Assembly (NCBI GenBank): GCA_024628785.1
Contig: CP102405.1
Location: forward strand, 2,046,001-2,110,000
DNA: 64,000 bases
Origin: Fusobacteria bacterium ZRK30
GTDB lineage: Bacteria; Fusobacteriota; Fusobacteriia; Fusobacteriales; Fusobacteriaceae
Direction of reading: 5' to 3'
Shown here: piece by piece, positions 42,973-53,046 of the stretch
How positions within the stretch are numbered: the stretch's first letter is position 1
How the letters are laid out: every line of letters starts with the position of its first letter
Program-made: the position numbers and the translations under genes
The notes under the pieces: model-generated
Seen by the model: the letters and a program-made list of their open reading frames with translations, nothing else
The model's database searches: none
Told to the model about the DNA's origin: nothing

Positions 42973-44869
42973 CTACTTTTACAGCTTCATCTATAAAGAT
43001 TAATTTAGTTCTCTTTTTTTCCACTGTCGTCAGTAACATCCCTTGTGATATTTCCCCCTGTAATTCTACAGAATTTAAGTTCAGCACTGCCATAACTTTT
43101 TTCCCCACTAATTCTTCAGGTTTTTTATAAGTTTTAGCTATTCCAGATACTATTTGTCTTATACCTGATCCTGTCTCTACTTTGAACTTAATCAATCTTT
43201 TAGAACCTTCTACTAATTCTGCTTCTAATATCTCTACTACTTTCATCTCTACTTTTTCAAAATCAGTAATATCGATAGGGTTTTCAATAACCAAGTCTTT
43301 ATTTATCTCTAACTCCACTTTCTCTACAGGTTTTTCTAATCTTGGGAAGATAGGAGTAGCTTCTCCTAATTTATGCCCGGCTTTTAATATATCCCATGCT
43401 TTTATATCTTCTACCTTAGCTGTTTTTATATCTCCGTCAATTCCCAATTGTGCCCACATCTTAGAAGCTGATTCTGGAATATATGGATATACCATTACTG
43501 CTATTTTATTCAGTGCTTCCACTAAATTTTTCAATACTACTGCTAATCTAGGTTTCCCTTCATCAGTTTTAGCTAGAGCCCAAGGCATAGTTTCATCGAT
43601 GTATTTATTCATTCTTGATACAAATCTCCATATAGCTTCCAGAGCCTTAGAAAATTCAACAGTACTCATGTATTTGTCTACCTCTGCCAATGTTTCTTCC
43701 CATAACGCCTTAATTTCATCATCATAGATCTCATGACCTTCTCCTGCTTCAACTACTGAACCAAAATATTTACTATACATTCCTAAAGTTCTATTTAATA
43801 AGTTCCCTAGGTCGTTAGATAAGTTTGCATTTACCCTGTTTATCATAGCTGTAGTGTTGTAGTCTCCATCACTTCCAAAGTGAACTTCACTAAGTAGGAA
43901 ATATCTGAATGCATCTACACCATATTTTTCTATCTCTGCAATAGGGTCCACTACATTTCCCTTAGATTTTGACATCTTTTCTCCTGCTACAGTCCACCAT
44001 CCGTGAGCTACTATCTTCTCTGGTAATTTTTCCCCGGCAGCCAATAACATACAAGGCCAGATTATAGCATGGAATCTTAATATATCCTTTCCTAACAGGT
44101 GTACTACCTCTCCGTCTTTCCAGAATTTAGAGAACATATCTTCATTATTTTCATATCCTACAGCAGTTAAATAGTTTGTAAGTGCATCAAACCATACATA
44201 GGTAATATGATCTTCATCTATCTTTAACGGGATTCCCCAGTCAAAGGTGTTTCTAGAGATAGAAAGATCCATCAATCCTTGCTTTATGAAAGATATAACT
44301 TCATTCCTTCTACTTTTCGGCAAGATAAATTCAGGATTTTCATCTATATGTTTTAATAACATATCTTGATATTTACTCATTTTAAAGAAGTATGACTCCT
44401 CCTTTACTACTCCTAACTCTTTACCGCAATCTGGACATCCATTTTCTCCTACGATTTGATTTTCAGGAACAAAAGTTTCACATGAAACACAATATTTTCC
44501 CTCATAAGATCCCTTATATATATCTCCGTTGTCATATACTTTTTGAATGATTTTTTGTACAGCTTTTTTATGTCTATCTTCAGTTGTTCTGATAAAATCA
44601 TTGTTATCTATATTTAATTTTTCCCACATTTCTTTGAATCTCACTGACATCTTGTCTGTCCACTCTTGAGGAGTGTATCCCATCTCAATAGCTTTTTCCT
44701 CAACTTTTTGACCATGTTCATCTGAACCAGTCAAGAAAAACACATCGTATCCCATTGTTTTTTTATATCTGGCCAATACATCTGCTGCTATAGTCGTATA
44801 AGCACTCCCCACATGGGGGTCTCCATTTACATAATATATAGGGGTTGTTACATAAAAATTTTTACTCAT
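42956..44869 (-). CDS. metG: Methionyl-tRNA synthetase with C-terminal tRNA-binding domain
   Basis: 637 residues. Class I signature PHVGSAYTTIAADVLARY (~18), zinc-knuckle residues CVSCETFVPENQ...CPDC (~125-150), KMSKS box EKMSKSKGN (~297), and a C-terminal EMAP/OB-fold tRNA-binding domain (~535-637, FKVETGSGIRQIVSGIAK). Charges initiator and elongator tRNA-Met. GGAGA site before ATG. Downstream of the acyltransferase gene by 35 bp, likely one transcript. Confidence 0.97.
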   Translation of the reverse strand: MSKNFYVTTPIYYVNGDPHVGSAYTTIAADVLARYKKTMGYDVFFLTGSDEHGQKVEEKAIEMGYTPQEWTDKMSVRFKEMWEKLNIDNNDFIRTTEDRHKKAVQKIIQKVYDNGDIYKGSYEGKYCVSCETFVPENQIVGENGCPDCGKELGVVKEESYFFKMSKYQDMLLKHIDENPEFILPKSRRNEVISFIKQGLMDLSISRNTFDWGIPLKIDEDHITYVWFDALTNYLTAVGYENNEDMFSKFWKDGEVVHLLGKDILRFHAIIWPCMLLAAGEKLPEKIVAHGWWTVAGEKMSKSKGNVVDPIAEIEKYGVDAFRYFLLSEVHFGSDGDYNTTAMINRVNANLSNDLGNLLNRTLGMYSKYFGSVVEAGEGHEIYDDEIKALWEETLAEVDKYMSTVEFSKALEAIWRFVSRMNKYIDETMPWALAKTDEGKPRLAVVLKNLVEALNKIAVMVYPYIPESASKMWAQLGIDGDIKTAKVEDIKAWDILKAGHKLGEATPIFPRLEKPVEKVELEINKDLVIENPIDITDFEKVEMKVVEILEAELVEGSKRLIKFKVETGSGIRQIVSGIAKTYKKPEELVGKKVMAVLNLNSVELQGEISQGMLLTTVEKKRTKLIFIDEAVKVASKIK

Positions 44870-44904
44870 AATATATCTCCTTCTATTTTTAATATTTATT
44901 ATTT

Positions 44905-45537
44905 TTAATTATTTAATTTACTTTCTGCCTGCCTGTCTAACTCCAATAAGATCTTTTCTACTTTTAATGCTACTACATTTAGATCTTCTTCCGGTGCTAT
45001 GCTTATAGGTTCTCCTAATATACAGACTATTTTAGAAAATGGCTTAGGTAGTTCTATCTTATCCCAAGTTTTTTCAAATACCCACTTACTTTTAGATGCA
45101 GCACCAATTGGAACCAATTTTTTCCCGGATCTTTGAGCTAAAAACAACATCCCGGGCTTAACTTTATACACCGGTCCCTTGGGCCCGTCTACTGGAGTTC
45201 CTACAATATATCCATCTTTTAAAAATTTAACCATCTTCAAAAGACCTTTAACTGCATCTCTTCCACTAGAACCTCTGACCACTTTATATCCAAATTTTTC
45301 TAAGGGTACACTTATCAATTCGCCATCTTTAGACGCACTGGCAAGAGCAGCTTTTTTCTTTAATTTATCCATAATCACAGTAATAGGAACTATTTTATTA
45401 TGCCAAGAAACATATACTGCATTTTCATCCATAACTCCTTCTGCACTTATCTTTTCAACTTTATAAGTCTTAGATAAAATTCTTAAGATATAGTAGATCA
45501 GCAATCCAAATATCTTATATTTTTTCTGTTCCTTCAT
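44905..45537 (-). CDS. Lysophospholipid acyltransferase-like protein (DUF374 family)
   Basis: 210 residues with an N-terminal hydrophobic segment (KIFGLLIYYILRILS). YVSWHNKIVPI (~47) carries the His of a HX4-type acyltransferase box; GSSGRDAVKGLLKMVKFL (~85) and VDGPKGPVYKVKPGMLFLA (~117) are the DUF374 landmarks. This family is related to LpxL/PlsC enzymes and is thought to acylate a lipid or glycolipid at the inner membrane; the exact substrate is unknown. Confidence 0.87.
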   Translation of the reverse strand: MKEQKKYKIFGLLIYYILRILSKTYKVEKISAEGVMDENAVYVSWHNKIVPITVIMDKLKKKAALASASKDGELISVPLEKFGYKVVRGSSGRDAVKGLLKMVKFLKDGYIVGTPVDGPKGPVYKVKPGMLFLAQRSGKKLVPIGAASKSKWVFEKTWDKIELPKPFSKIVCILGEPISIAPEEDLNVVALKVEKILLELDRQAESKLNN

Positions 45538-45660
45538 CGATTCACTCCCTATTCCTTTACTGATTATAAAATTTAGTTATACCACTATATTATAGCACAA
45601 CTTTTTTATATTCCCAGCAAATAATCACGGTAAATCAAAAAAATTAACATAATATTGTAC

Positions 45661-45687
45661 AAAAAAAAGAGCTCGAAAGCTCTTTTA
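45661..45687 (-). terminator. Terminator after the YbaB/EbfC gene
   Basis: AAAAGAGCT / AGCTCTTTT with CGAA loop, then an A/T run; 20 bp past the stop at 45709. Confidence 0.9.
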
Positions 45688-45708
45688 GATATAAATTTGA
45701 AGTTATCC

Positions 45709-46068
45709 TTAGAATAATCCCGGGATATTCATTCCACCAGTTACTGATGACATCTCTTTTTCTGCTAATTCTTCAGCTTGTCTCATTGCTTCTCCTACTG
45801 CTGATACGATAAGATCTTCTAACATCTCTTTATCATTATCTTCTACTGCTTCCTTTAAGATTTCATCTGAGATGTTTATTGAAAGGATCTCTTTTTGCCC
45901 ATTAATCTTAACGTTTACTGCTCCTCCACCTACTGAAGTTTCTAACTCTTTACCTTTTAACTCCTCTTGAATTTCTAACATTTTTTGTTGCATTACTTGT
46001 GCCTGCTTTAAGATATCCCCTTGATTTCCTGCCGCTTTATTTCCTTTAGATTTAATTTTTCTAACCAA
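45709..46068 (-). CDS. YbaB/EbfC family nucleoid-associated protein
   Basis: 119 residues. Central helix KQAQVMQQKMLEIQEELKGK (~21-40), strand segment GGGAVNVKINGQKEILSINIS (~48-68, quoted only to mark the region) and C-terminal helix. The family forms dimers that bind DNA, and the gene often accompanies dnaX and recR; neither is here. A basic N-terminal extension (MVRKIKSKGNKAAGNQG) is slightly longer than usual. GGGAGG precedes ATG. Confidence 0.92.
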   Translation of the reverse strand: MVRKIKSKGNKAAGNQGDILKQAQVMQQKMLEIQEELKGKELETSVGGGAVNVKINGQKEILSINISDEILKEAVEDNDKEMLEDLIVSAVGEAMRQAEELAEKEMSSVTGGMNIPGLF

Positions 46069-46227
46069 TTGTTGTTCCTCCCTTTATTCATTCTCTTTAT
46101 TTGAAATGCATTTCTTGCTTCTCATATGATAATATTTTTAATTCATAAAAATATTAGTGATACCCTTTAACGGGCGTTCCTTACTTCCTAAAAGTATAGC
46201 ATATCCACCTAGGACAGTGTCAATAAT

Positions 46228-47937
46228 TTAATTAAATTCATAGGGCATCAATAAAAGTGGTTTTTTCGCCTCAAATGGTACAGCTTCTATCGTAGGTGCA
46301 TCTACAAAACTTCTTACCTTACTGTATATATTTTTATATCCCAATATGATTTCATACATCCCTTTTTTCTCTGTTATTTCAACCACTTGGTAGTCTGCTA
46401 ATTTTAAATCTGCTGCCAAAGTTTTTATGGTAGTTTCAAGTCCGCCAATTTCATCTACCAGTCCATTCTCTAACCCCTCTTCTCCTAACCAAATTCTACC
46501 ACCTGCAATAGTCTCCAATTTGTCTAAAGGGATATTTCTTCCTGTGCTTACTCTATTTTTGAATTCGTCATATATTCCCAGACTAGACAATCTTATCTTT
46601 TCTATCTCTCCCGGTGTCATCTTTGCAGTCAACGAATTCATCCCAGAATACCTTCCTTTTTCTACCCTTTCTATATTTATCATTGTTTTTTCTACCAATC
46701 CGCTTATCTCAGGAATTATAGATACCACTCCTATAGAACCTGTTATAGTTGATTTTGTAGCGAATATTCTTTTTGCCCCTGAGGATATATAGTAGCCTCC
46801 TGATGCTGCTACTCCTCCCATAGACACATAAACAGGTTTAGTTAATTTAGATATCTCATGATGGATTACTTCCGATGCAAGAGCTGATCCCCCAGGAGAG
46901 TTAACTCTTAATACTATTCCTTTTATATCTTTATCTTCATCTGCTTTTTTCAACTCATTTTTCATACTTTCTATATCTATGCTGTTTTCACTTCCACGAG
47001 CCCCGTTATAAACTATGTCTCCAGAAGCATATATTAAAGCAATTTTTTCCTTTTTTTCTGCCTTTTTAACGGTAGTCAAATAATCCTCTAAAGATATTTT
47101 ATTCCCTACTTCATATTCTTTATCAAATTCACTCTGATAACTAAGCCCATCTATAAGACCTATTTTTTCTCCATATATAGGATTTCTCATAACCAGTTCT
47201 CCACCTAATACAGCCTTATTCATTGCAATTTTTTCTATTTCTCTTCTTTTAGATATCTCTTCTATCCTGTCATTATATACTCTGTCATATACCCTTTTAA
47301 TATCTTTTTTTAACTCTTTTGACATCTTTCCTTTTGAATACTGCTCTCCATAAGCTTTATAATCTCCTATGTGTATCACATTAAATTTTATCCCTACATA
47401 GTCTGCTAACCCTTTAAAATAATTAAACTCCCTATAATACCCGCTCAAATCTATCGCTGCCGATTGAATAGGCGGCATAACTATCTTTGTAGCATATATC
47501 CCCAATCTATAATTTTGATTGTTTATATTTCTGGTAAAAGCATATACTTTTTTCCCGCTTTTTTTAAACTTATCCAATGCTTCCCCAATTTCCTCTATAT
47601 GGTTTGCTGAAAGATCTACATGATCAATATCCATATATATCCCGCCTATATTAGGTTCCTTAGAAGCTTCTTTAATCCCCTCTAATACCTGATATAGTTT
47701 TAAAGATTTTTCTAATTCAAATAAACCTTCTCCATCTTTTTCAACCATCCCCTTGGAAAAATCAAGTTCTAGATATGTATTTTTTTCAATCACAACTTCT
47801 TTTTTATATTCAGTTAAAGTAGCAGTTATTACTCCTGCTATAATAGCTAAAAATATTATCACCACTAAGGTTGCCTGGAACACCTGTTTAGAGAAAAACA
47901 AAATAATTTTTCCTATGTATTTTAATATCGTTTTCAT
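46228..47937 (-). CDS. sppA: Signal peptide peptidase SppA, long (67K) type
   Basis: 569 residues with an N-terminal membrane helix (~12-38) and two tandem SppA/S49 domains. The general-base lysine is in GDYKAYGEQYSKGKMS (~205) of the first domain and the nucleophile serine in VAASGGYYISSGAKR (~385) of the second, the E. coli-like arrangement. Degrades cleaved signal peptides in the membrane. No linked genes; its leader faces the abgT promoter region. Confidence 0.95.
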   Translation of the reverse strand: MKTILKYIGKIILFFSKQVFQATLVVIIFLAIIAGVITATLTEYKKEVVIEKNTYLELDFSKGMVEKDGEGLFELEKSLKLYQVLEGIKEASKEPNIGGIYMDIDHVDLSANHIEEIGEALDKFKKSGKKVYAFTRNINNQNYRLGIYATKIVMPPIQSAAIDLSGYYREFNYFKGLADYVGIKFNVIHIGDYKAYGEQYSKGKMSKELKKDIKRVYDRVYNDRIEEISKRREIEKIAMNKAVLGGELVMRNPIYGEKIGLIDGLSYQSEFDKEYEVGNKISLEDYLTTVKKAEKKEKIALIYASGDIVYNGARGSENSIDIESMKNELKKADEDKDIKGIVLRVNSPGGSALASEVIHHEISKLTKPVYVSMGGVAASGGYYISSGAKRIFATKSTITGSIGVVSIIPEISGLVEKTMINIERVEKGRYSGMNSLTAKMTPGEIEKIRLSSLGIYDEFKNRVSTGRNIPLDKLETIAGGRIWLGEEGLENGLVDEIGGLETTIKTLAADLKLADYQVVEITEKKGMYEIILGYKNIYSKVRSFVDAPTIEAVPFEAKKPLLLMPYEFN

Positions 47938-48402
47938 TGTTACACCCCATCATTAATATTTATTATTTTATCTATAATTCAGTTTATCACAAAAAAACAC
48001 CTTTAAGTGTATTTTTTTACTTTAAACCTAATTCTTTTCTATAGGTAAATTATAGATCAAAGTTATAATTTTAGCAATAAAATCTGTTTTTTTCTAAGAT
48101 TCAATTTTTTATTTCATCTATTTTTTTATTTAAATCAAACTTCTATTAATTTTATTTAATTTTAACTCTTACTTTAGAAACATTTTAGTTGCTGGAAAAA
48201 TACCTTTAAAGAGTAACTTATATCAAAAACAATACTATTTTTTTATAACAAAACCCTTTCATTTATGTTTTATGTTCTTTTATAGACACTTTCATCCTGT
48301 TTTCAAAATGAATTATTTGACTTTATCTTTTATCTAAGTTATACTCCTAATATAATTCTAATAAAAAACTAATATTATTAATTAAAACTCGAGGAGGAAT
48401 GT
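47938..48402. other. Divergent intergenic region sppA / AbgT transporter
   Basis: 465 bp without a credible gene. It holds a weak A/T-flanked hairpin (AAAACAC / GTGTATTTT, about 47992-48018) and, near the right end, the promoter of the transporter gene. The middle is plain AT-rich sequence in which I see nothing further. Confidence 0.5.
48317..48345 (+). promoter_or_regulatory. sigma70 promoter of the AbgT-family transporter
   Basis: TTGACT (48317-48322), 17-bp spacer, TATACT (48340-48345), 57 bp before the start codon. Confidence 0.75.
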
Positions 48403-49923
48403 ATGAGTACATCAACAATTAAAACCAAGAAAAAAGTTAGTTTCGTTGACAAATTTTTAAACGTAATTGAAAAAGGTGGTAATGCATTACCACACCCAGC
48501 AACACTATTTGGTATCTTAGCACTTGTAATGGTCGTTATATCTGGAATAGGAGCAGCATTAGGCTGGTCAGTTGAATTTGAAGGAATAAATAGAAAAACA
48601 ATGCAAATGGAAAATATGGTTATTCAAACTAGATCTTTGATGAATGCAGAAGGGATCAACTATATCTTCACAAATATCGTTAAAAACTTTACTGGATTTG
48701 CTCCCCTGGGAACAGTTTTAGTAGCTATCATCGGTATCGGTGTATGCGAAAGATCCGGGTTAATGGCAATCTTATTAAAGAAAACAGCACTTTCTACTCC
48801 GAAGAAGTTAGTTACTGTAATGGTAGTATTCTTAGGAATAATGTCAAACGTTGCATCTGATGCTGGTTACGTAGTATTACCACCATTAGCAGCATTAATA
48901 TTTTTATCATTTGGTAGACATCCATTAGCAGGATTAGCAGCTGCCTTTGCCGGTGTATCAGGAGGATTCTCAGCTAACCTTTTAATCGGTACAATAGATC
49001 CATTATTAGGTGGTATCTCTACAGAAGCAGCTAGACTTTTAGACCATGCATATGAAGTTGCACCTACTGCAAACTACTTCTTCATGTTTGTTTCTACATT
49101 CTTAATAGCTGTCATTGGATGGTTTGTTACAGAAAAAATCGTTGAACCTAGATTAGGAAAGTATGAAGGTGACGACACTTTAGAATTTGATGAAGTTACA
49201 GCTGTAGAAAAGAAAGGTTTGAGAGCTGCCGGGTTAGCAACTATAGCTTTAATAATCTGCTTAGTACCGTTATACTTCGTATTAGGTAAAAACTTTTTAG
49301 GTCACGGATTAGTTCCTATCATCGTATTATTCTTTGCTGTACCAGGATTAGCTTACGGTATGTCTATAGGAGTTATCAAATCTGATAAAGACGTTATGGG
49401 AATGATCAGTAAATCTATGGCAACTATGTCTGGATACTTAGTATTAGTATTCTTCGCTGCACAATTTATTGCATTCTTTAACTACTCTAACTTAGGTACT
49501 ATCTTAGCCGTTAAAGGAGCAAGTTTATTAGAAGCTACAGGAATGACAGGTATACCTTTAATCATTGGATTTATCTTAGTAGTAGGTGTTTTAAACTTAT
49601 TCATGGGATCAGCCTCAGCTAAATGGGCTATCTTAGCACCAGTATTTATACCAATGTTGATGAGAGTAGGATATACTCCTGAATTCACTCAATTAGCATA
49701 CAGAATTGGAGATTCAACTACAAATATCATCTCTCCATTAATGAGTTACTTTGCAATGATCATTGTATTTATGCAAAAATACGATAAGAAAGGATCTATG
49801 GGAACGTTGATCTCTATCATGTTACCATTCTCAATGGCATTCTTAATTGGTTGGTCAATCTTATTGATTATCTGGATGATGTTAGGATTACCTATCGGAC
49901 CTGGAATCGGAATCTATATGTAA
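48403..49923 (+). CDS. AbgT-family transporter (p-aminobenzoyl-glutamate type)
   Basis: 506 residues with about eleven membrane helices. IEKGGNALPHPATLFG (~23), GFAPLGTVLVAIIGIGVCERSG (~105, core GVCERSG), NVASDAGYVVLPPLAALIF (~148) and a C-terminal GSASAKWAILAPVFIPM / GDSTTNIISPLMSYF are AbgT signatures. Family members import aminobenzoyl-glutamate or export sulfonamides; which applies is unknown. Strong GAGGAGG site. Own promoter and terminator. Confidence 0.93.
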   Translation: MSTSTIKTKKKVSFVDKFLNVIEKGGNALPHPATLFGILALVMVVISGIGAALGWSVEFEGINRKTMQMENMVIQTRSLMNAEGINYIFTNIVKNFTGFAPLGTVLVAIIGIGVCERSGLMAILLKKTALSTPKKLVTVMVVFLGIMSNVASDAGYVVLPPLAALIFLSFGRHPLAGLAAAFAGVSGGFSANLLIGTIDPLLGGISTEAARLLDHAYEVAPTANYFFMFVSTFLIAVIGWFVTEKIVEPRLGKYEGDDTLEFDEVTAVEKKGLRAAGLATIALIICLVPLYFVLGKNFLGHGLVPIIVLFFAVPGLAYGMSIGVIKSDKDVMGMISKSMATMSGYLVLVFFAAQFIAFFNYSNLGTILAVKGASLLEATGMTGIPLIIGFILVVGVLNLFMGSASAKWAILAPVFIPMLMRVGYTPEFTQLAYRIGDSTTNIISPLMSYFAMIIVFMQKYDKKGSMGTLISIMLPFSMAFLIGWSILLIIWMMLGLPIGPGIGIYM

Positions 49924-49940
49924 TTAATAATTACACAGTA

Positions 49941-49971
49941 AAAGACGAGATTAATTTCTCGTCTTTTTTTA
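49941..49971 (+). terminator. Terminator after the AbgT-family gene
   Basis: AAAGACGAGA / TCTCGTCTTT with a 6-nt loop followed by T7. Confidence 0.93.
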
Positions 49972-50001
49972 TTATTATATTTTTTTATGCTATTCTAAAC
50001 A

Positions 50002-50034
50002 TAAAAAAAGACAGATAAAATCTGCCTTTTTTTA
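50002..50034 (-). terminator. Terminator after the PepF-like gene
   Basis: AAAAAAGACAGAT / ATCTGCCTTTTTT, one internal mismatch, on the minus strand followed by T7. Confidence 0.85.
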
Positions 50035-50044
50035 TCAATATTTC

Positions 50045-52018
50045 TTAATTAAGTTTATTTATCTCCTCTTCTAATTGATCTAAAAGTTTATCTAAATCTT
50101 TAGTAACAGCTTCTACTGTCTCCCTCTTAGACAGGTCTACCCCTGCTTTTTTCAATTGATTCATAGGGTTGTCATTACCTCCTGATTTTAAAAGAGTAAG
50201 GTATTTTTCCAGTGCCTCTCCCCTCTCCTTCGCACTATAACTCTCATTGGTTATCCTGTCATAAAATACCGACGATGAAGCAAAACAAGTTGCATATTGG
50301 TATACATAATAAGGTGAATTAAAGAAATGTGGTATCCTAGCCCATAAAACTTCCATTATCTTATCAGTTTCTGTTGAATCTCCATAATATTCTTTGAATA
50401 ACTCTGCCATAATTTCACTCAGTACATCTGGCGTTACAGGTTCCCCCTCTTCCACTAACCTATGTGCCTGGAGCTCATAATCTGCCAAAAGGGATTGGAA
50501 ATAAAATGTTCCAGTTATCCCTCTGATGGCTTGTTGCAGCAGCGCGATCTTTTCCTTGGGGTCTTTGGTATTTTTCAGCATATGATCAAGTAAGAGCCTC
50601 TCATTAAATGTAGAAGCTACTTCAGCTACAAAGATAGTATAGTCATGAGTTGCAAATGGCTGATTTTCACTGGAAAGAAGGGTATGCATCGTATGGCCTA
50701 ATTCATGAGCCAGTGTGAATACATTATCCAAAGTCTTATTATAGTTCATGAGCATATATGGATGGACACCATATACACCTACAGAGTATGCACCACTCCT
50801 CTTACCTTTACTTTCATATACATCGATCCAGCCGTCACTTATTGCTGTTTCCATTTTATTACTATAATCTTTCCCTAAGGGAGCTATAGAGTCGTATACA
50901 TATTGTTTTGCATCATCATATTCATATTCCTTTTGAAAATCAACCAATGGAATCGAACCATCATAACTATGGTAACTTTCTAATCCCAGAATTTTTTTTC
51001 GAAGTCTGGCATATCTCTTCAATGGTTCACTATTTGTTTTAGCAACCTCTATTAAATTTTCATATACCGAAGTGGGGATATTATTTTTCTCCAGAGCAGC
51101 TTCTAAGGTAGAGTTATAATTTCTTGTTTGAGCCACTGCAAAATCCCGCTGTAGTGAACTTCTATAGATTGCACCATAGGTATTTTTATAATCTTCAAAA
51201 GTTTTATAGTGGGTATCAAACGCCTTCTTTCTTTCCCCTTGATCCAGATTAGTTGCCATTATTTTACTATAATTTCCATAGGTCATAGGTAGTGTAGTTC
51301 CGTCTTTAAATTCTACTTCACCAAATTTAATATCGGTAGTAGATAACTCCGAATATATACTCTTAGGAGCTCCCTGATACTGACCGTAATAGGAGATCAG
51401 TTTTTCTGATTTTGCATCTAATATATGTCCCTGGAGACGATATAGTTCCATCAAATTAAATTCATATGGTTTTAAATCTTCATTCTTATCTATCCAGCTG
51501 GCCATGATTTTTCTTGGAATTGTCAAAATCTCTGGAGTTACCCAAGCTGTAGAAGTACTATATTGACTAAATAGTGTTATAATACGCTGTAGATTTTCCC
51601 CGGCTTTTTGATCTGCTCCATTTAAATCTTTTTTCATATTAGGATACAGATAAACCTTATAGGATAAGATATCTACCTTTTCCTGTAATTTTAAAAATTC
51701 TATAAAGGTTTCAGGGTTTTTAGATATTTCCCCCTTATATTCATTGATCTTATCCATCATTTTTTCCATTTGGATAAAATCTTTCTCCCACAGGGACCAG
51801 TCACTATATATGTCCTTTAAATTCCATTTATATTTATTCTCCACTTTTATTGCTGCCTCCTCAGTTTCGACTTTTTTTTCTTCTACTTTGACTTTCTTTT
51901 CCTCCACTTTTTTTAAAGTTATCTTTTTTTCTTTTTTTATATAATTTTGATTCATATAGAGATGACTTGCTATCCCCAGTGCCAAAATTCCAGTTAATAT
52001 TAAAATCCTTTTCTTCAT
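50045..52018 (-). CDS. M3-family oligoendopeptidase F-like metallopeptidase, membrane-anchored or exported
   Basis: 657 residues from ATG at 52018 (MKKRILILTGILALGIASHL), GGGAGG 9 nt upstream. The zinc motif HELGHTMH (HExxH) lies near residue 440, followed by the downstream Glu region FVAEVASTFNERLLL. Typical PepF is about 600 residues and cytoplasmic; here a hydrophobic leader and a Lys/Glu-rich stretch (KKEKKITLKKVEEKKVKVEEK, residues ~31-51, partial) precede the peptidase. I infer secretion or inner-membrane anchoring and a role in peptide digestion outside the cytoplasm. Upstream lies a second copy of the 40-nt repeat seen at dapF. Confidence 0.92.
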   Translation of the reverse strand: MKKRILILTGILALGIASHLYMNQNYIKKEKKITLKKVEEKKVKVEEKKVETEEAAIKVENKYKWNLKDIYSDWSLWEKDFIQMEKMMDKINEYKGEISKNPETFIEFLKLQEKVDILSYKVYLYPNMKKDLNGADQKAGENLQRIITLFSQYSTSTAWVTPEILTIPRKIMASWIDKNEDLKPYEFNLMELYRLQGHILDAKSEKLISYYGQYQGAPKSIYSELSTTDIKFGEVEFKDGTTLPMTYGNYSKIMATNLDQGERKKAFDTHYKTFEDYKNTYGAIYRSSLQRDFAVAQTRNYNSTLEAALEKNNIPTSVYENLIEVAKTNSEPLKRYARLRKKILGLESYHSYDGSIPLVDFQKEYEYDDAKQYVYDSIAPLGKDYSNKMETAISDGWIDVYESKGKRSGAYSVGVYGVHPYMLMNYNKTLDNVFTLAHELGHTMHTLLSSENQPFATHDYTIFVAEVASTFNERLLLDHMLKNTKDPKEKIALLQQAIRGITGTFYFQSLLADYELQAHRLVEEGEPVTPDVLSEIMAELFKEYYGDSTETDKIMEVLWARIPHFFNSPYYVYQYATCFASSSVFYDRITNESYSAKERGEALEKYLTLLKSGGNDNPMNQLKKAGVDLSKRETVEAVTKDLDKLLDQLEEEINKLN

Positions 52019-52036
52019 ATATTTTATCCTCCCCAT

Positions 52037-52324
52037 GTTTTTTCTCTATCAATTAAAAAAGCAACGTGAAGTTGCATCCAGATAAACACAATTAAGGTTT
52101 TCTAATTTCCTATATTATCAAAAAAATATTCTCGAAGTCTCTAATTATTTCATTCCATCGATAACAATTTTCTCGACCTTAATTTTCTTTTTTTCAGCTT
52201 CCTCTTATTACTAGTATATCCCTAATTTTCAGCTTATTCAACAGATTTTATTTATTTTAAAAATACCATATTTTATAACTCTTAGTCCCCCCTTTATGTA
52301 CGTTAAAATATTTTAACTTTTCCA
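52037..52324. other. Intergenic region between PepF-like and YitT-family genes
   Basis: Contains repeat copy 2 at 52056-52095 next to the peptidase start. The rest (about 52100-52320) is AT-rich with no open frame of interest, no clear hairpin and no recognised RNA. Confidence 0.5.
52056..52095 (-). repeat. Copy 2 of the ~40-nt hairpin-bearing repeat
   Basis: Plus strand AAAAAGCAACGTGAAGTTGCATCCAGA (in part) then CACAATT; 33 of 38 positions match 10435-10475. The stem GCAAC/GTTGC (52061-52075) is perfect, and T6 follows on the minus strand. It ends about 20 bp before the peptidase ribosome site. Confidence 0.7.
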
Positions 52325-52353
52325 TTTACAATACCTGAAAAATAGTATACAAT
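52325..52353 (+). promoter_or_regulatory. Promoter of the YitT-family gene
   Basis: TTTACA (52325-52330), 17-bp spacer, TACAAT (52348-52353), 45 bp before the start codon. Confidence 0.7.
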
Positions 52354-52397
52354 GTATTGTTAAGACTAAAATAATTATACAAAAGGAGAGTAAAGTA

Positions 52398-53036
52398 ATG
52401 TCAAAAAGAAAAAAACATCTAACAGAATTTTTATTTATTAATCTAGGATTTTTTATAGCAGCAATGGGTATCACTAACTTTTTAGGACCTGCAAAGTTTA
52501 CTGCTGGAGGATTTACAGGACTGGCGATTTTAATAAACACACTTTTTTCAAATTTTTCTATCGGTCAGGCTATGTTATTACTTAATATCCCTGTGTTTAT
52601 TTTAGGTGCTCTTATTATAGGAAGAAAATATGCTCTTACTACTACATATGCCCTTATATTATTTCCATTCTATGAATGGTTTACCCATAGTTTTTTAAGA
52701 TTCGTCCATCCTAGTGCTGATGGTTTAACGTTTAAATTTATCGCTGTTGTTGCAGGGGCTATCTGTATCGGTATTGGAATTGGACTGGCTGTAGCTTTTG
52801 GTAGTAACACCGGGGGAACTGTTATCGTGGCTCAGATTTTTCATAAACTTTTCAAATTTCCTGTAGGAAATGTAATGATGGTAGCAGACTGTATTGTAAT
52901 ATTAATCTGTGCTTATTTCTTAGGATTTGATACAGCTATTTACGCTGTAATCTGCTCATTCTTAATTGGAAAAACTGTTAATTTTACCATCGCCAAATCT
53001 AAAGAATTCCAGGAAAATATATTTTCTGTAGCCTAA
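52398..53036 (+). CDS. YitT-family membrane protein, lacking the usual C-terminal domain
   Basis: 212 residues with about six hydrophobic helices. FGSNTGGTVIVAQIFHK (~135) and the early GPAKFTAGGFTGLAI (~30) are DUF161/YitT motifs. Most YitT proteins are ~280 residues with a soluble DUF2179 tail; this one ends after the membrane part (FTIAKSKEFQENIFSVA). Function is unknown; transport is often assumed. AGGAGA before ATG. Confidence 0.85.
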   Translation: MSKRKKHLTEFLFINLGFFIAAMGITNFLGPAKFTAGGFTGLAILINTLFSNFSIGQAMLLLNIPVFILGALIIGRKYALTTTYALILFPFYEWFTHSFLRFVHPSADGLTFKFIAVVAGAICIGIGIGLAVAFGSNTGGTVIVAQIFHKLFKFPVGNVMMVADCIVILICAYFLGFDTAIYAVICSFLIGKTVNFTIAKSKEFQENIFSVA

Positions 53037-53046
53037 GACAAATTCT

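Noticed and set aside
43182..43727. Plus-strand open frame of 181 codons opposite metG
   Set aside because: Lies wholly inside the well-supported metG gene; low-complexity Ser/Ile/Asn translation and no start signal.
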